Shown: piece by piece, positions 17,046 to 26,489 of the stretch
Numbering within the stretch: the stretch's first letter is position 1
Layout: each line of letters starts with the position of its first letter
Assembly: GCF_900130005.1 (NCBI RefSeq)
Contig: NZ_FQXP01000012.1
Coordinates: 66,328 to 130,327, forward strand
DNA from: Clostridium collagenovorans DSM 3089
GTDB taxonomy: Bacteria; Bacillota; Clostridia; Clostridiales; Clostridiaceae
Length of the DNA: 64,000 nucleotides
Direction: 5' to 3'
Translations under genes and position numbers: made by a program
The notes under the pieces: generated by a model
The model's database searches: none
Told to the model about the DNA's origin: nothing
What the model saw: only the letters and a program-made list of their open reading frames with translations

Positions 17046-17891
17046 TTACACCTTCTCACTATAAAATATAATTCCATTTATAAATTTCTTTATATTTATC
17101 TTTCCTCTTAAAACCGTATTGCCTCTTATGTAGTCCATCTCTCTTTTTATTTGTTCAAAATTATATAAACCATTAGAGTATTCAATAAATATTTCATTCA
17201 TGTAATCTTCTATACCTAGGTTTGCCATATTAATCATACCAACTGTAGCAGCTCTTCTTATTCTTTGCTCCATTGATTTAGGTGTATCAGTAAATAAAGT
17301 ACATAATTCTCTCATTGTATAATCGTTAGCATTTTGATTATTCTCTATAAGATACTCAATAACCTGTATTATATCCTTACTTCCTATCTCACCCATTATA
17401 CCTAATTTTTGAAGAATAGCCTTTATTCTAGTTACATAACTAGAAGTATCCTCTCTGCTTGAGAAGCCTCCTTGTATCCTATCATCACTAAAGATGTTTT
17501 GTATCTTATATAACTTTTTTTGAGCATCAATATACTCTATAACCTTCTTCATGATTTGCTCAACTTCTATGGCATTTACAGGTTTATGTATGTAAAATTC
17601 TACACCCTTTTCATAAGCCTTTGCTACCATTTCCTTATTATTAACCTGCGAAAGCATTATAAACTTAGTGTTGCTACCAGCTTCCCTACATTCGTTAACC
17701 ACAGCAATTCCATCTTTATTAGGCATTAACAAATCTACTATAGCTATATCAGGCTTTAAATCTATTATATCTTGTATTGCATCAATACCATTGTTACAGC
17801 TTCCTATAACTTCGCCAAGATCTCTATCCTCAATTATCATTGTAAGTATATTTATAACATTGCTATCATCATCAACTAAAAATATTTTCAT
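17046..17891 (-). CDS. Response regulator with YcbB (GlnL-like) output domain
   Basis: 281 residues. The receiver domain (1-120) has the acidic pocket VDDDSN, the phospho-acceptor Asp in IVDLLMPNKDG and the switch Lys in YIHKPVN. The output region (about 150-280) matches the YcbB domain of Bacillus GlnL, with helical DNA-binding blocks such as YTMRELCTLFTDTPKSMEQR. In Bacillus GlnK-GlnL responds to glutamine and controls glutamine uptake and use. Here no glutamine transporter gene adjoins, so the target is open. The gene starts 2 nt after the kinase stop and is co-transcribed with it. Confidence 0.88.
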   Translation of the reverse strand: MKIFLVDDDSNVINILTMIIEDRDLGEVIGSCNNGIDAIQDIIDLKPDIAIVDLLMPNKDGIAVVNECREAGSNTKFIMLSQVNNKEMVAKAYEKGVEFYIHKPVNAIEVEQIMKKVIEYIDAQKKLYKIQNIFSDDRIQGGFSSREDTSSYVTRIKAILQKLGIMGEIGSKDIIQVIEYLIENNQNANDYTMRELCTLFTDTPKSMEQRIRRAATVGMINMANLGIEDYMNEIFIEYSNGLYNFEQIKREMDYIRGNTVLRGKINIKKFINGIIFYSEKV

Positions 17892-17893
17892 CT

Positions 17894-19192
17894 TTACCCC
17901 TCCAGTTCCTCCTTAGGAATTGTTATTATAAACTTAGTTCCTAAATCTTCTTCTGACATTACCTCAATCTTCCCATTTAAACTTTCTTGAACTATATCCC
18001 TTACCAAACTTAATCCAAGTCCTCTATTTATTTCTCCAGTATCATAATTTATTTTAGTAGAAAACCCTGGATGAAAGATACTCTCCAAGTATTTTTTCTT
18101 TATACCACCAGCATTATCTTCAATTATGAAAATATGATTAACCTTATCATATTCATGAGTAAATCTAATATATCTATCTATATCTTCTTCATCTCTATTT
18201 TTCATAGCTTCTATGGAGTTAGTAATTATATTTCTAAAAATAGACATTAAATAATAATGTTTATTTGTAAAAAAATCCTGATTTAAAATAAAGCTAAACT
18301 TTATTTTATCATCTGATATTATTCCATCACTCTCCATTGCACTTTTAAGAATACTTACTAATTCATTGAAATACATTCCTTCATCATGTAAGTTATTTTC
18401 AACGGCTTCCTGAAGCCCTCGAACCACTAATCCATATTCCTTTTTTACCTCATGTATATCTCTAGCTATATTTAAAGCTGAGCTTGCCCAAGTATCATAA
18501 TTTTTATCTTTTTTAATATTTTCAAATAAGGTATATGCTTCTGTCATAGTAGACTCTATATGGTGCATGTTTTTTTCCATCCAAAACATTTCACTTTTCA
18601 ATTTTGAAGTTAAAGATAATAGTTTTTTATATCTATCCTCATGTTCTTTACGTAGCAAGAATATATTATAGTATTCCATTGCATATAATGCAACCCAAAC
18701 TAAAAATGACCTTACTATAGCAACACCAATTAATCCTAACTGCAACTTAAGATGAAAGATATGCCCATCCGTTCTTATAGTTAACTCTACTAAGTTTGAA
18801 AAATAGTCTATACCTAAAAATCCTATGAACAAATACTTCAATTTAAGAGTAGGATCAAACTTCTTATACAGCTTAAAGAAAATCCCATAATATATATAAA
18901 AGAATATTTCCGGGAAATATGTAGTTATTCCTTCCACAACACCTCCATAATTAAAAGCATGTATACTAACCTTTAAAACATATACAAATACAGCTGTTAA
19001 AATAGCCGTTCTAATAATATTTAAATCGTCAAAAATATATAATAATAGTGGAAAGAGAATTATAGCTATGGATATATCAAAATCCGATATAAATAAACTA
19101 ACCTTTATTTGAGATATTATAGCCAAAATAGTAGCAACTAAAAAAGTAAGTTTTAACCCTCCACCTCTATCTTCTAGTTGTAAGTTATCCAT
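17894..19192 (-). CDS. Membrane sensor histidine kinase (GlnK/YcbA-like)
   Basis: 432 residues. Six or so membrane helices occupy residues 15-185, followed by a helical dimerisation region with a candidate phospho-His in MEKNMHHIEST. The HATPase domain has N-box FRNIITNSIEAM, G1 IEDNAGGIKKKYL, F-box HPGFSTK and G2 NRGLGLSLV. It is the partner of the adjacent response regulator. The membrane part carries no large extracellular domain, so sensing is likely within the membrane or cytoplasm. The GlnK relation rests on the partner type and gene order. Confidence 0.88.
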   Translation of the reverse strand: MDNLQLEDRGGGLKLTFLVATILAIISQIKVSLFISDFDISIAIILFPLLLYIFDDLNIIRTAILTAVFVYVLKVSIHAFNYGGVVEGITTYFPEIFFYIYYGIFFKLYKKFDPTLKLKYLFIGFLGIDYFSNLVELTIRTDGHIFHLKLQLGLIGVAIVRSFLVWVALYAMEYYNIFLLRKEHEDRYKKLLSLTSKLKSEMFWMEKNMHHIESTMTEAYTLFENIKKDKNYDTWASSALNIARDIHEVKKEYGLVVRGLQEAVENNLHDEGMYFNELVSILKSAMESDGIISDDKIKFSFILNQDFFTNKHYYLMSIFRNIITNSIEAMKNRDEEDIDRYIRFTHEYDKVNHIFIIEDNAGGIKKKYLESIFHPGFSTKINYDTGEINRGLGLSLVRDIVQESLNGKIEVMSEEDLGTKFIITIPKEELEG

Positions 19193-19326
19193 TTTTATTA
19201 CTCCTTTGCCCTTCTTATGTAAATCATATAAGTTTAAATTAATTCGCTACAATCTTATTGAAAGGTAGAGACCTTAAATAATAATCAATTCTAGCCTTAC
19301 TGAAAAATAATTATTGAATGTATGTA

Positions 19327-19423
19327 TATACTTTGTAATATTACATCTACATCATGGTATATTAAATATTAAATTTTCTATCCTATTAAAACATGAATGA
19401 AGTTTATTTAATGCAAGATATAT
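19327..19423. repeat. Interspersed ~100-bp repeat, copy B
   Basis: It runs TATACTTTGTAATATTACAT to AGTTTATTTAATGCAAGATA, in the same block order as copy A at 4801 and copy C at 45046. Confidence 0.6.
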
Positions 19424-19827
19424 ACTTTAACTAACTTTAAATATAAAAAGAATTTTTTATTGATATATGCACATAAAAATCCCTTATTTACATTTAGTCT
19501 AATTAAATACATCTCCTTATATTTTATCATCATTATTCTAAGTATGTAAAATATTCCTCAATAAATATTCCAATAATTAAATTTATTTAAACTATTTCTA
19601 AGTATATATTCTACTTCAAAATATCTAAAATTATATATTCCTCAAAAACAAACTATATATAGTATGTTTTAAAATAATCTAAATACATCTTCCTACTTTA
19701 AATAAACTAAACCTCTATCCTTATTTTTAAGCAAACTATATATCTGTTTTAAAATTAGCTAAGCATATATTCTTCTAGTAAAGAAGTAAAAATAGACTCC
19801 ACTCTAAAAAAGTACATGAAAATAAAA

Positions 19828-19864
19828 GAGAAGTGAATCATACTTAATATAATCATCACTTCTC
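19828..19864 (-). terminator. glyA terminator
   Basis: GAGAAGTGA pairs with TCACTTCTC. On the minus strand TTTTATTTTC follows. Confidence 0.8.
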
Positions 19865-19915
19865 AGAAGAACATATATTATCTTTAATAATTAATTCTTA
19901 TTACTTAAAATCATA

Positions 19916-21148
19916 TTATTTATATAAAGGAAACTTACTACATAAATTCTTAACCATGTTACTAATTTCCTCAAGGTTACCTTCTCTATTCTCTACAGCT
20001 AAATTTATTATCTTAGCTATTTCCTTCATTTCACTGATTCCGAATCCTCTAGTTGTAACAGCAGCTGTACCTACTCTGATACCACTTGTTACAAATGGAC
20101 TTCTTTGCTCATTTGGCACTGTATTTTTATTAACAGTTACCCCTATGCTATCTAATAAAATCTCACAATCCTTACCTGTTATATCCTTATTAGTTAAGTC
20201 TATAAGTAATAAATGATTGTCTGTTCCATCAGAAACAATTGAGAATCCAAATTCTTTTAAGGCTTCACTTAATGCATTAGCATTATCCACAACCTCTCTT
20301 TGATAAGCTTTGAATTCTTCACTCATAGCCTCTTTAAAACACACAGCCTTAGCAGCTATTACATGCATAAGTGGTCCACCTTGAATTCCTGGGAAGATAG
20401 CCTTATCAATATCCTTAGCATACTTCTCCTTACAAAGAATCATACCACCTCTTGGACCTCTAAGTGTTTTATGAGTAGTTGTAGTAACGAAATCTGCATA
20501 AGGTACTGGATTTGGATGAAGCCCTGTAGCAACTAATCCAGCTATATGAGCCATATCAACCATCATATAAGCCCCTACTTCATCACATATCTCTCTAATC
20601 TTCTTAAAATCTATTATTCTAGAGTAAGCACTAGCTCCTGCTACAATAAGCTTTGGAGATACTTCTTTAGCTATGTTTCTTAAATTCTCATAATCTATAT
20701 GTCCATCTTCTCCAACACCATAAGAATGGAACTCATAAAGCTTTCCTGAAAAATTAACCGGACTACCATGAGTTAAATGTCCACCATGAGATAAATCCAT
20801 ACCTAATACCTTATCTCCTGGTTCTAATATAGCAAAGTAAACAGCCATATTAGCCTGTGATCCTGAATGTGGTTGAACATTGGCATGTTCTGCGCCAAAT
20901 AATTCCTTTGCCCTATCTCTAGCTAAGTCCTCAACAATATCCACATACTCACAACCACCATAATATCTCTTATGTGGATACCCCTCAGCGTATTTATTAG
21001 TCAATATAGACCCCATAGCCTCTGTAACAGCCTCACTAGTGAAGTTTTCTGATGCTATAAGCTCAATCTTCTCTTCCTGTCTACTTCTCTCCTGTAAAAT
21101 AGCCTCGTAAATTTCATTATCTACTCTTTTCACATTTTCTAATTTCAT
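19916..21148 (-). CDS. glyA: Serine hydroxymethyltransferase
   Basis: 410 residues, full length. This PLP enzyme converts serine and tetrahydrofolate to glycine and methylene-tetrahydrofolate. Conserved blocks are SENFTSEAV, NKYAEGYPHKRYYGGCEYVD, PHSGSQANMAVY, the PLP-lysine block VTTTTHKTLRGPRGG, and SGIRVGTAAVTTRGF near the end. GGAGGGG lies before the ATG. It is monocistronic with its own terminator. No folate or ZTP riboswitch is evident in the leader. Confidence 0.97.
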   Translation of the reverse strand: MKLENVKRVDNEIYEAILQERSRQEEKIELIASENFTSEAVTEAMGSILTNKYAEGYPHKRYYGGCEYVDIVEDLARDRAKELFGAEHANVQPHSGSQANMAVYFAILEPGDKVLGMDLSHGGHLTHGSPVNFSGKLYEFHSYGVGEDGHIDYENLRNIAKEVSPKLIVAGASAYSRIIDFKKIREICDEVGAYMMVDMAHIAGLVATGLHPNPVPYADFVTTTTHKTLRGPRGGMILCKEKYAKDIDKAIFPGIQGGPLMHVIAAKAVCFKEAMSEEFKAYQREVVDNANALSEALKEFGFSIVSDGTDNHLLLIDLTNKDITGKDCEILLDSIGVTVNKNTVPNEQRSPFVTSGIRVGTAAVTTRGFGISEMKEIAKIINLAVENREGNLEEISNMVKNLCSKFPLYK

Positions 21149-21852
21149 TTGAAACCCCTCCTATTAAATAGTTCGACCAACTGACCTAGAAAGAATCGCT
21201 CTTTTACTTTATCTCATTGTAAATATTGTTATTTTATCACACATGTAAATTAAATGCACCTTAAATTTTTATAAAAAAATTATAATATTAAGGAATTTTT
21301 ATCAATACCTATACTAAATCTCACTATATTCTAAAAATCTTATAATATTTAAACTTTCTAAGCCCTCTTAATTCTTATATATGTCTTAAAACTCTTCTAT
21401 ATATCCTTTTATACCTAAGCATTTTATCTGTTCTATCTTACTTATTAGTATGTATATATTTCTTCAATTTCTTTAACCCTGCTTCTTAACTATTATCTAT
21501 TTTTAAAACTATTAACCTATACATGTTAACCTTTTTCTATATTTTGAACATCCTCACTCTTACTTATTAACTTCTCTCTATCTTTTAAACTTTTTCTATA
21601 TCCTTGTAAATCACTTTTATCTAATCAATCTGTTTTAATAGATAATTATTATCTACAAATATATTATATCAAATACGCTTATTTTATGTCTACTTAATTC
21701 TAAATCATATTAATGAGCTAAATTCATAATAAAAATTATTTAAATAAGAAAGTATATATTATATAATTAAATTAAAACTATGAAAGCCATGGCAAAAAGC
21801 TACTATTTCAGCTTTTGAATATAAGGTCACAGGCTTAAAAGGAGACTTTAAT
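21149..21852. other. Non-coding spacer upstream of glyA
   Basis: No gene on either strand. From about 21350 to 21640 the plus strand is C/T-rich with loosely repeated units (CTTCTATATATCC-like and TTACTTATTA-like). From 21779 to 21838, before the 59-aa gene, there are short complementary pieces (AGCT...AGCT, GCC...GGC) that could form a leader structure. Confidence 0.45.
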
Positions 21853-22032
21853 ATGGATAGAGAAAAGTACATAAAAGCTAAAGAAGCAATCGAAAAGACA
21901 TTAACATCTCTAGAGTCAATTTTAAATGAAGATAGTCCAACTGGATTAAACACAGGTGTTAGCTACGAAAATCTTGATGATCTTATAGCAGAGCTAGACA
22001 GATTGACTAAAGTATTAGAAAGTTATTCTTAA
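21853..22032 (+). CDS. Small acidic helical protein, 59 aa
   Basis: It starts at an ATG behind AAAAGGAG and reads MDREKYIKAKEAIEKTLTSL onward to LTKVLESYS. It is soluble, acidic and predicted to form two helices joined by a short SPTGLNTG turn. A good ribosome site and an immediate strong terminator support it as a real single-gene unit. The family is not recognised. Confidence 0.75.
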   Translation: MDREKYIKAKEAIEKTLTSLESILNEDSPTGLNTGVSYENLDDLIAELDRLTKVLESYS

Positions 22033-22056
22033 ATAGTTTAAGTTTTAATTTAATGA

Positions 22057-22106
22057 AAAAGAGATTATGTGAAGGTATCATTCCTTCATATAATCTCTTT
22101 TTATTT
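22057..22106 (+). terminator. Terminator of the 59-aa gene
   Basis: AAAGAGATTATGTGAAGG pairs with CCTTCATATAATCTCTTT around a 7-nt loop and is followed by TTATTTT. Confidence 0.9.
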
Positions 22107-22192
22107 TATATACTCATATTTTACGTTTATACATGAATTTGTGTTGTTATATAATACTCTCTTTATAATATATTTATCTTTTTCCTTTAAAT

Positions 22193-22300
22193 CTTCTTAA
22201 TTCAATATATATCTTCATATTTCTCTTCCTTAAACTTCTTAACCTCAATATATACCTCAGCGTATTTCTTCTTTATAAGGCTTCTTAATTTTAAATATAA
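22193..22300. repeat. Degenerate tandem repeat, period about 43-46 bp
   Basis: CTTCTTAATTCAATATATAT, CTTCTTAACCTCAATATATA and CTTCTTAATTTTAAATATAA begin successive units near 22193, 22236 and 22282. Confidence 0.5.
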
Positions 22301-22309
22301 TCTGTTATG

Positions 22310-22641
22310 CTAGTTGATTTTTCAAAATGGATTTTCAGCTTATAAGATAGCGAAGGAGCTAAATCTCCCAATTAACACTCTTTTAAATAAAATCCGCCGT
22401 GGTACGACTACACAAGTTAAGCAAGGAAACTCTATTAAGATGTATCTTGCATATACCAGTGAAGCTATTTACCGAAACAATCGTAAGAATTGCTACCTCA
22501 AGTTTAAACTCCTTAGAATATATAGCAGATACAACCGTATACTTTACACATTCACACCCTTCATTTGAAAATGAAACTAATAAACGTAATAATGGAGTAA
22601 TACGTGGTTTTATTTCGAAAGGAAAAACTATAAACAATTAG
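22310..22641 (+). pseudogene. Decayed IS30-family transposase fragment
   Basis: The first part (from about 22314) reads GFSAYKIAKELNLPINTLLN then IRRGTTTQV, the N-terminal HTH and linker of IS30 transposases. From about 22500, in another frame, it reads TTVYFTHSHPSFENETNKRN then NGVIRGFISKGKTI, the C-terminal DDE-domain end (the Glu motif region YFxHPxxSxExGTNExxNGLIR). The whole catalytic middle is deleted and the frames no longer match. No terminal inverted repeats are obvious. It is a dead relic lying just upstream of the arginine operon. Confidence 0.8.
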
Positions 22642-22691
22642 TACCTTAATAAATAGTTATAGCCATTAAGAATATATCTAAAAAAAATATA

Positions 22692-22721
22692 TTGACATAA
22701 ATTAAAATAGTATGATAGAAT
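22692..22721 (+). promoter_or_regulatory. argG promoter
   Basis: TTGACA at 22692 and TAGAAT at 22716, with an 18-nt spacer. It lies just upstream of the T-box leader. Confidence 0.6.
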
Positions 22722-22749
22722 CATTTTCAAAGTAAATACTTAAAATTCA

Positions 22750-22977
22750 GTGAAGAAGAGAGTAGTTTAAATGTATTTTATAGAGAGCTAAGGACGGTGG
22801 AAGCTTAGCAAAGAAGTTTAAATGAAGAGAGCTTTGGAGAAAACTATTTGAACATTTTATTTATAGTAGAATAGTTGGTTTAATCTGCCTTAAAGATATG
22901 AGATAATAAGTTTACTTATTAATTAGAGTGGTATCGCGATAAATTCGCCTCTTAGTGTTTTGCTAAGAGGCTTTTTT
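22750..22977 (+). promoter_or_regulatory. T-box leader of argG, likely arginine-specific
   Basis: The leader has the Stem I start GAAGAGAGTAG, the 3' specifier-side GAAG-AGA-G, a T-box AGAGTGGTATCGCG (22925-22938) and a terminator (GCCTCTTAG/CTAAGAGGC then T6). By the usual GAAN-codon-purine layout the specifier is AGA, an Arg codon. Uncharged tRNA-Arg would favour the antiterminator and argG expression. Confidence 0.88.
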
Positions 22978-23060
22978 AATACCCAAATTTATCAGAAGAT
23001 ATAGATTATTTAGGCCTATTAAAATATACCTTCTTAAATTATATTAGGAGGAAATTTAAA

Positions 23061-24263
23061 ATGAAAATTAAAGAAAAAGTTGTACTAGCATATTCTGGCG
23101 GATTGGATACGTCAATAATCATACCTTGGTTAAAAGAAAATTACGATATCGATGTTATAGCAGTATGTGCAAATGTAGGTCAAGAGGAAGATATGGATGA
23201 AATTTATGGAAAAGCTTTAAGAAGTGGTGCAAGTAAAGCTTATATAGAAGATTTAAGTGAAGAATTTGTAACGCAAGCAGTATTTAAAGCCATAAAGTCT
23301 GAGGTAAAATATGAAAATAAATATTTACTTGGAACATCTTTAGCTAGACCTATAATTGCTAAAAGATTAGTTGAAATAGCTCATAAAGAAAATGCAAAAT
23401 ATATATGCCATGGTTGTACAGGAAAAGGAAATGATCAAGTAAGATTTGAAGCCTCAATATCAGCCCTTGATCCAAGTATAAAAATTATAGCTCCATGGAG
23501 ATTATGGAATATAAAATCTAGAGAAGATGCAATAGACTATGCTAATAAAAATAATATTGAGGTTGCAGTAACTAAAGAAAAAATTTACTCTGTAGATGCA
23601 AATTTATTCCATATCTCAACAGAAGGTGGAGATATAGAAGATTTAAAGAATGAGCACAAAGAAGATTTAGTATATAAAAAATGTATGCCGATTGAGAAAG
23701 CATCTGATATAGCAGAATATGTAGAGATTTATTTCGAAAAAGGAGAGCCAAAGAAAGTAAATAACGAGCAACTTTCTCCTGTAGAAATAATAAAGACATT
23801 AAATGACATAGGGGCAAAGCATGGTGTAGGGGTTATAGACATATTAGAAAATAGATTAGTAGGAATGAAATCAAGAGGAATATATGAAACTCCAGGTGGT
23901 ACTATACTGTATGAAGCTCATAACATATTAGAAAGTGCTACACTAGATAAAGATACAATACATTATAAGCAAGTAATAGCTCATAAGTATTCAGAACTTA
24001 TCTATAACGGAATGTGGTTTAGTAAATTAAAAGAATCAATAGATGTTTTTATAGAAGAAACTCAAGAAAATGTAACAGGTACTGTAAAGGTAAAGCTATA
24101 CAAAGGTAATATAAAACCAGCTGGTATTTTTACAGAAAATGCATTATATGATGAATCTATATCTTCATTTGGAGATAGTGAATTATATGATCATAAAGAT
24201 GCAGATGGATTTATAAATTTATTTACACTTCCTTTAAAAATAAAATCATTACAACAAAAGTAA
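23061..24263 (+). CDS. argG: Argininosuccinate synthase
   Basis: 400 residues, full length. It joins citrulline and aspartate using ATP in arginine biosynthesis. The N-terminal PP-loop AYSGGLDTS, the block CHGCTGKGNDQVRFE and the substrate loop SRGIYETPGG are all present. TAGGAGG precedes the ATG. A T-box precedes the gene and argH follows behind a second T-box. No other arg genes are in the window, so citrulline must come from elsewhere, for example uptake or an arginine-deiminase route. Confidence 0.97.
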   Translation: MKIKEKVVLAYSGGLDTSIIIPWLKENYDIDVIAVCANVGQEEDMDEIYGKALRSGASKAYIEDLSEEFVTQAVFKAIKSEVKYENKYLLGTSLARPIIAKRLVEIAHKENAKYICHGCTGKGNDQVRFEASISALDPSIKIIAPWRLWNIKSREDAIDYANKNNIEVAVTKEKIYSVDANLFHISTEGGDIEDLKNEHKEDLVYKKCMPIEKASDIAEYVEIYFEKGEPKKVNNEQLSPVEIIKTLNDIGAKHGVGVIDILENRLVGMKSRGIYETPGGTILYEAHNILESATLDKDTIHYKQVIAHKYSELIYNGMWFSKLKESIDVFIEETQENVTGTVKVKLYKGNIKPAGIFTENALYDESISSFGDSELYDHKDADGFINLFTLPLKIKSLQQK

Positions 24264-24340
24264 GTATAGATAAAATTATACATCAACTAATTAAAACATC
24301 ATTCATACAATGAAGTTTAATTAAATAAAGATAAATTCTA

Positions 24341-24566
24341 TGAAAAAGAGAGTAGATATAAATTAAGTTTCAGCGAGCTAGAGTTGGTGTGAGTCTAGTA
24401 ATAATGTTTATATTGAAGAGAGCTTTGGAGAATAATACCTGAATTAGTAGTATGGTATTAGGAATATCTCGCCTTAAGAGAACTGAGTGGATAAGTATAA
24501 CTTATCAATTAGAGTGGTAACACGGAAATTTTCGTCTCTTGGTTTTATAACCAGGAGACTTTTTTA
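24341..24566 (+). promoter_or_regulatory. Second T-box leader, of argH, likely arginine-specific
   Basis: Stem I begins AAAGAGAGTAGATATAAA and pairs with TTTATAT before GAAG-AGA-G, again giving an AGA specifier. The T-box reads AGAGTGGTAACACGG (24511-24525), a variant of the consensus. The terminator is GTCTCTTGG/CCAGGAGAC then T6. Confidence 0.88.
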
Positions 24567-24603
24567 TTTTAGTAAATATAAAATATATTACGAGGTGAAG
24601 TTA

Positions 24604-25920
24604 ATGAAACTATGGGGTGGACGTTTTAGAAAAGAAGAAAATAAACTTATGGAAGAATTTAATAAATCATTTGATTACGATAAAGTATTATATAAAAAGG
24701 ATATAGAAGGAAGCATTGCTCATGTATATATGCAAGTAAAGTGTAATCTTTTAACAAAGGAAGAAGGTCTATCTATAACTAATGGATTAATAGACCTTCA
24801 TCAAGATATAGATAATAAAAAATTATTATTAGAAGGTAGCTATGAGGATATACACAGTTTTATAGAAATAAACTTAATAAAAAGAATTGGTGAAGTTGGT
24901 AAAAAACTACACACAGCTCGTAGTAGAAATGATCAAGTAGCAACAGATATGAGATTATTTGCTAAAGAAAGTACTATAGAAATAATAGATTTAATAAAAA
25001 ACTTTAAGACAACTTTAAAAGAAGTTGCTTACAAAAATTGTGTAATCATGCCAGGATATACTCACTTACAAAGAGCCCAAGTTGTAACATTTAAACATCA
25101 TTTAATGGCTTATTATAGCATGTTTGATAGAGATGAAAAAAGACTTGCTAATGCTTTAGAAATATTAGATGAATGTCCTTTAGGATGTGGTGCATTAGCA
25201 GGCACTACCCATAATATTAATAGAGAACATCCTAAAGAAAAATTAGGGTTCAGTAGAGTTGTAGAAAACTATATAGATGGTGTAAGTGATAGAGATTATC
25301 TACTTGAACTTATGAGTGATTTTTCAATAATAATGATGCATTTAAGTAGATTAAGTGAAGAGCTTATATTGTGGAGCAGTCAAGAGTTTAAATTTATAGA
25401 AATGGATGATTTATATACAACCGGTAGTAGTATAATGCCACAAAAGAAAAATCCTGATGGTGCTGAGTTAATAAGAGGAAAAACAGGTCGTGTTTATGGT
25501 AATTTATTTGGATTATTTACTGTTATGAAAGGATTGCCACTTGCTTATAACAAAGATATGCAAGAAGATAAAGAAGGTTTCTTTGATAGTGTAAACACTA
25601 TTCAAATGTGTGTTTCTATTATGGAAAGAATGATTGCTACTTTAAAAGTAAATGAAGAAAATATGAAAAAAGCTATTAATAATGGTTTTTTAAATGCTAC
25701 TGAGGTTGCAGATTACTTAGTTAAGGAAGGAGTTACATTTAGAGATGCTCACGAAATTGTTGGAAATATAGTTATTTTTTGCGAGGACAATAACAAGGCT
25801 ATCGAAGATTTAGAACTAGATGAACTTTTTAAGTTTAGCGATGTATTTAAAAAAGATATCTATGATTTTATAGATTATGAGAATATATTAAACAAAGGAT
25901 CTAAAAAGAATTTATTATAA
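24604..25920 (+). CDS. argH: Argininosuccinate lyase
   Basis: 438 residues. It cleaves argininosuccinate to arginine and fumarate. The N-terminus KLWGGRFRKEENKLMEEFN, the block TARSRNDQVATDMRLF, PGYTHLQRAQ and the fumarase/lyase signature GSSIMPQKKNPDGAELIRGK are present. I place the start at the ATG at 24604 after GAGGTGAAG; the frame is open farther upstream but that part is T-box leader. The C-terminus is a few residues shorter than many homologues. Confidence 0.97.
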   Translation: MKLWGGRFRKEENKLMEEFNKSFDYDKVLYKKDIEGSIAHVYMQVKCNLLTKEEGLSITNGLIDLHQDIDNKKLLLEGSYEDIHSFIEINLIKRIGEVGKKLHTARSRNDQVATDMRLFAKESTIEIIDLIKNFKTTLKEVAYKNCVIMPGYTHLQRAQVVTFKHHLMAYYSMFDRDEKRLANALEILDECPLGCGALAGTTHNINREHPKEKLGFSRVVENYIDGVSDRDYLLELMSDFSIIMMHLSRLSEELILWSSQEFKFIEMDDLYTTGSSIMPQKKNPDGAELIRGKTGRVYGNLFGLFTVMKGLPLAYNKDMQEDKEGFFDSVNTIQMCVSIMERMIATLKVNEENMKKAINNGFLNATEVADYLVKEGVTFRDAHEIVGNIVIFCEDNNKAIEDLELDELFKFSDVFKKDIYDFIDYENILNKGSKKNLL

Positions 25921-26489
25921 ACATGTATTTTTAAAATTTCACTTTAAGGACTAGAGTTTAGATTTTACAAAAGTTAAAGCCATTATAATACTTTTATTTC
26001 AATTCTAATGGTTTTAACTTTATTTATTAATATTTTTTAAAAAACTATTATTGAAATTAAGCATAACCAAAACCTAATAACGCTCCAATTGTCATAAGCA
26101 AATAAGATAAACTAAGATCTATTTATAAAAAATCTTAATACCGTAAAATATTTATCTTTAAAATCAATTTATAATTTAAGTAATAAATTTCAACTTTCTA
26201 AACTATATTTATAATATATGTTTTATCAAAGAATCTTCTTATTTCTTTTTTAATACAATATAAAGCAACAATAGATAAATCATTAACCTATAATTTTAAT
26301 ATTGAAATAAAGTAGCCCTTAAAGACTCAAGCCACATATATCATATTTTTATTACATGTAAAGCTTATTAAATTATTTAGGTGTAATAATAAATTAATCT
26401 TAGAACTTAACCCTCTATCTCTTCTATATTAATCTCTTCATAAGCTAACTTATACATACTACTTATTTTAAAGAAGGGGCAAACAATAT
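25921..26489. other. Spacer without a gene
   Basis: AT-rich, no coding frame or clear hairpin terminator behind argH. Confidence 0.4.

Larger units (their letters stand above)
19193..19915. other. Non-coding spacer between the kinase and glyA
   Basis: It contains interspersed repeat copy B (19327-19423) and the glyA terminator (19828-19864). No gene is seen. Confidence 0.5.

Noticed and set aside
21149..21300. Folate or ZTP riboswitch in front of glyA
   Set aside because: The leader lacks the conserved core blocks of either class.
22383..22637. Minus-strand frame across the IS30 remnant
   Set aside because: It is the antisense of transposase sequence with no ribosome site and no recognisable product.
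24487..24603. N-terminal extension of argH from an upstream start
   Set aside because: The extra codons fall inside the T-box and its terminator; the ATG at 24604 has a ribosome site and gives the conserved KLWGGRF start.
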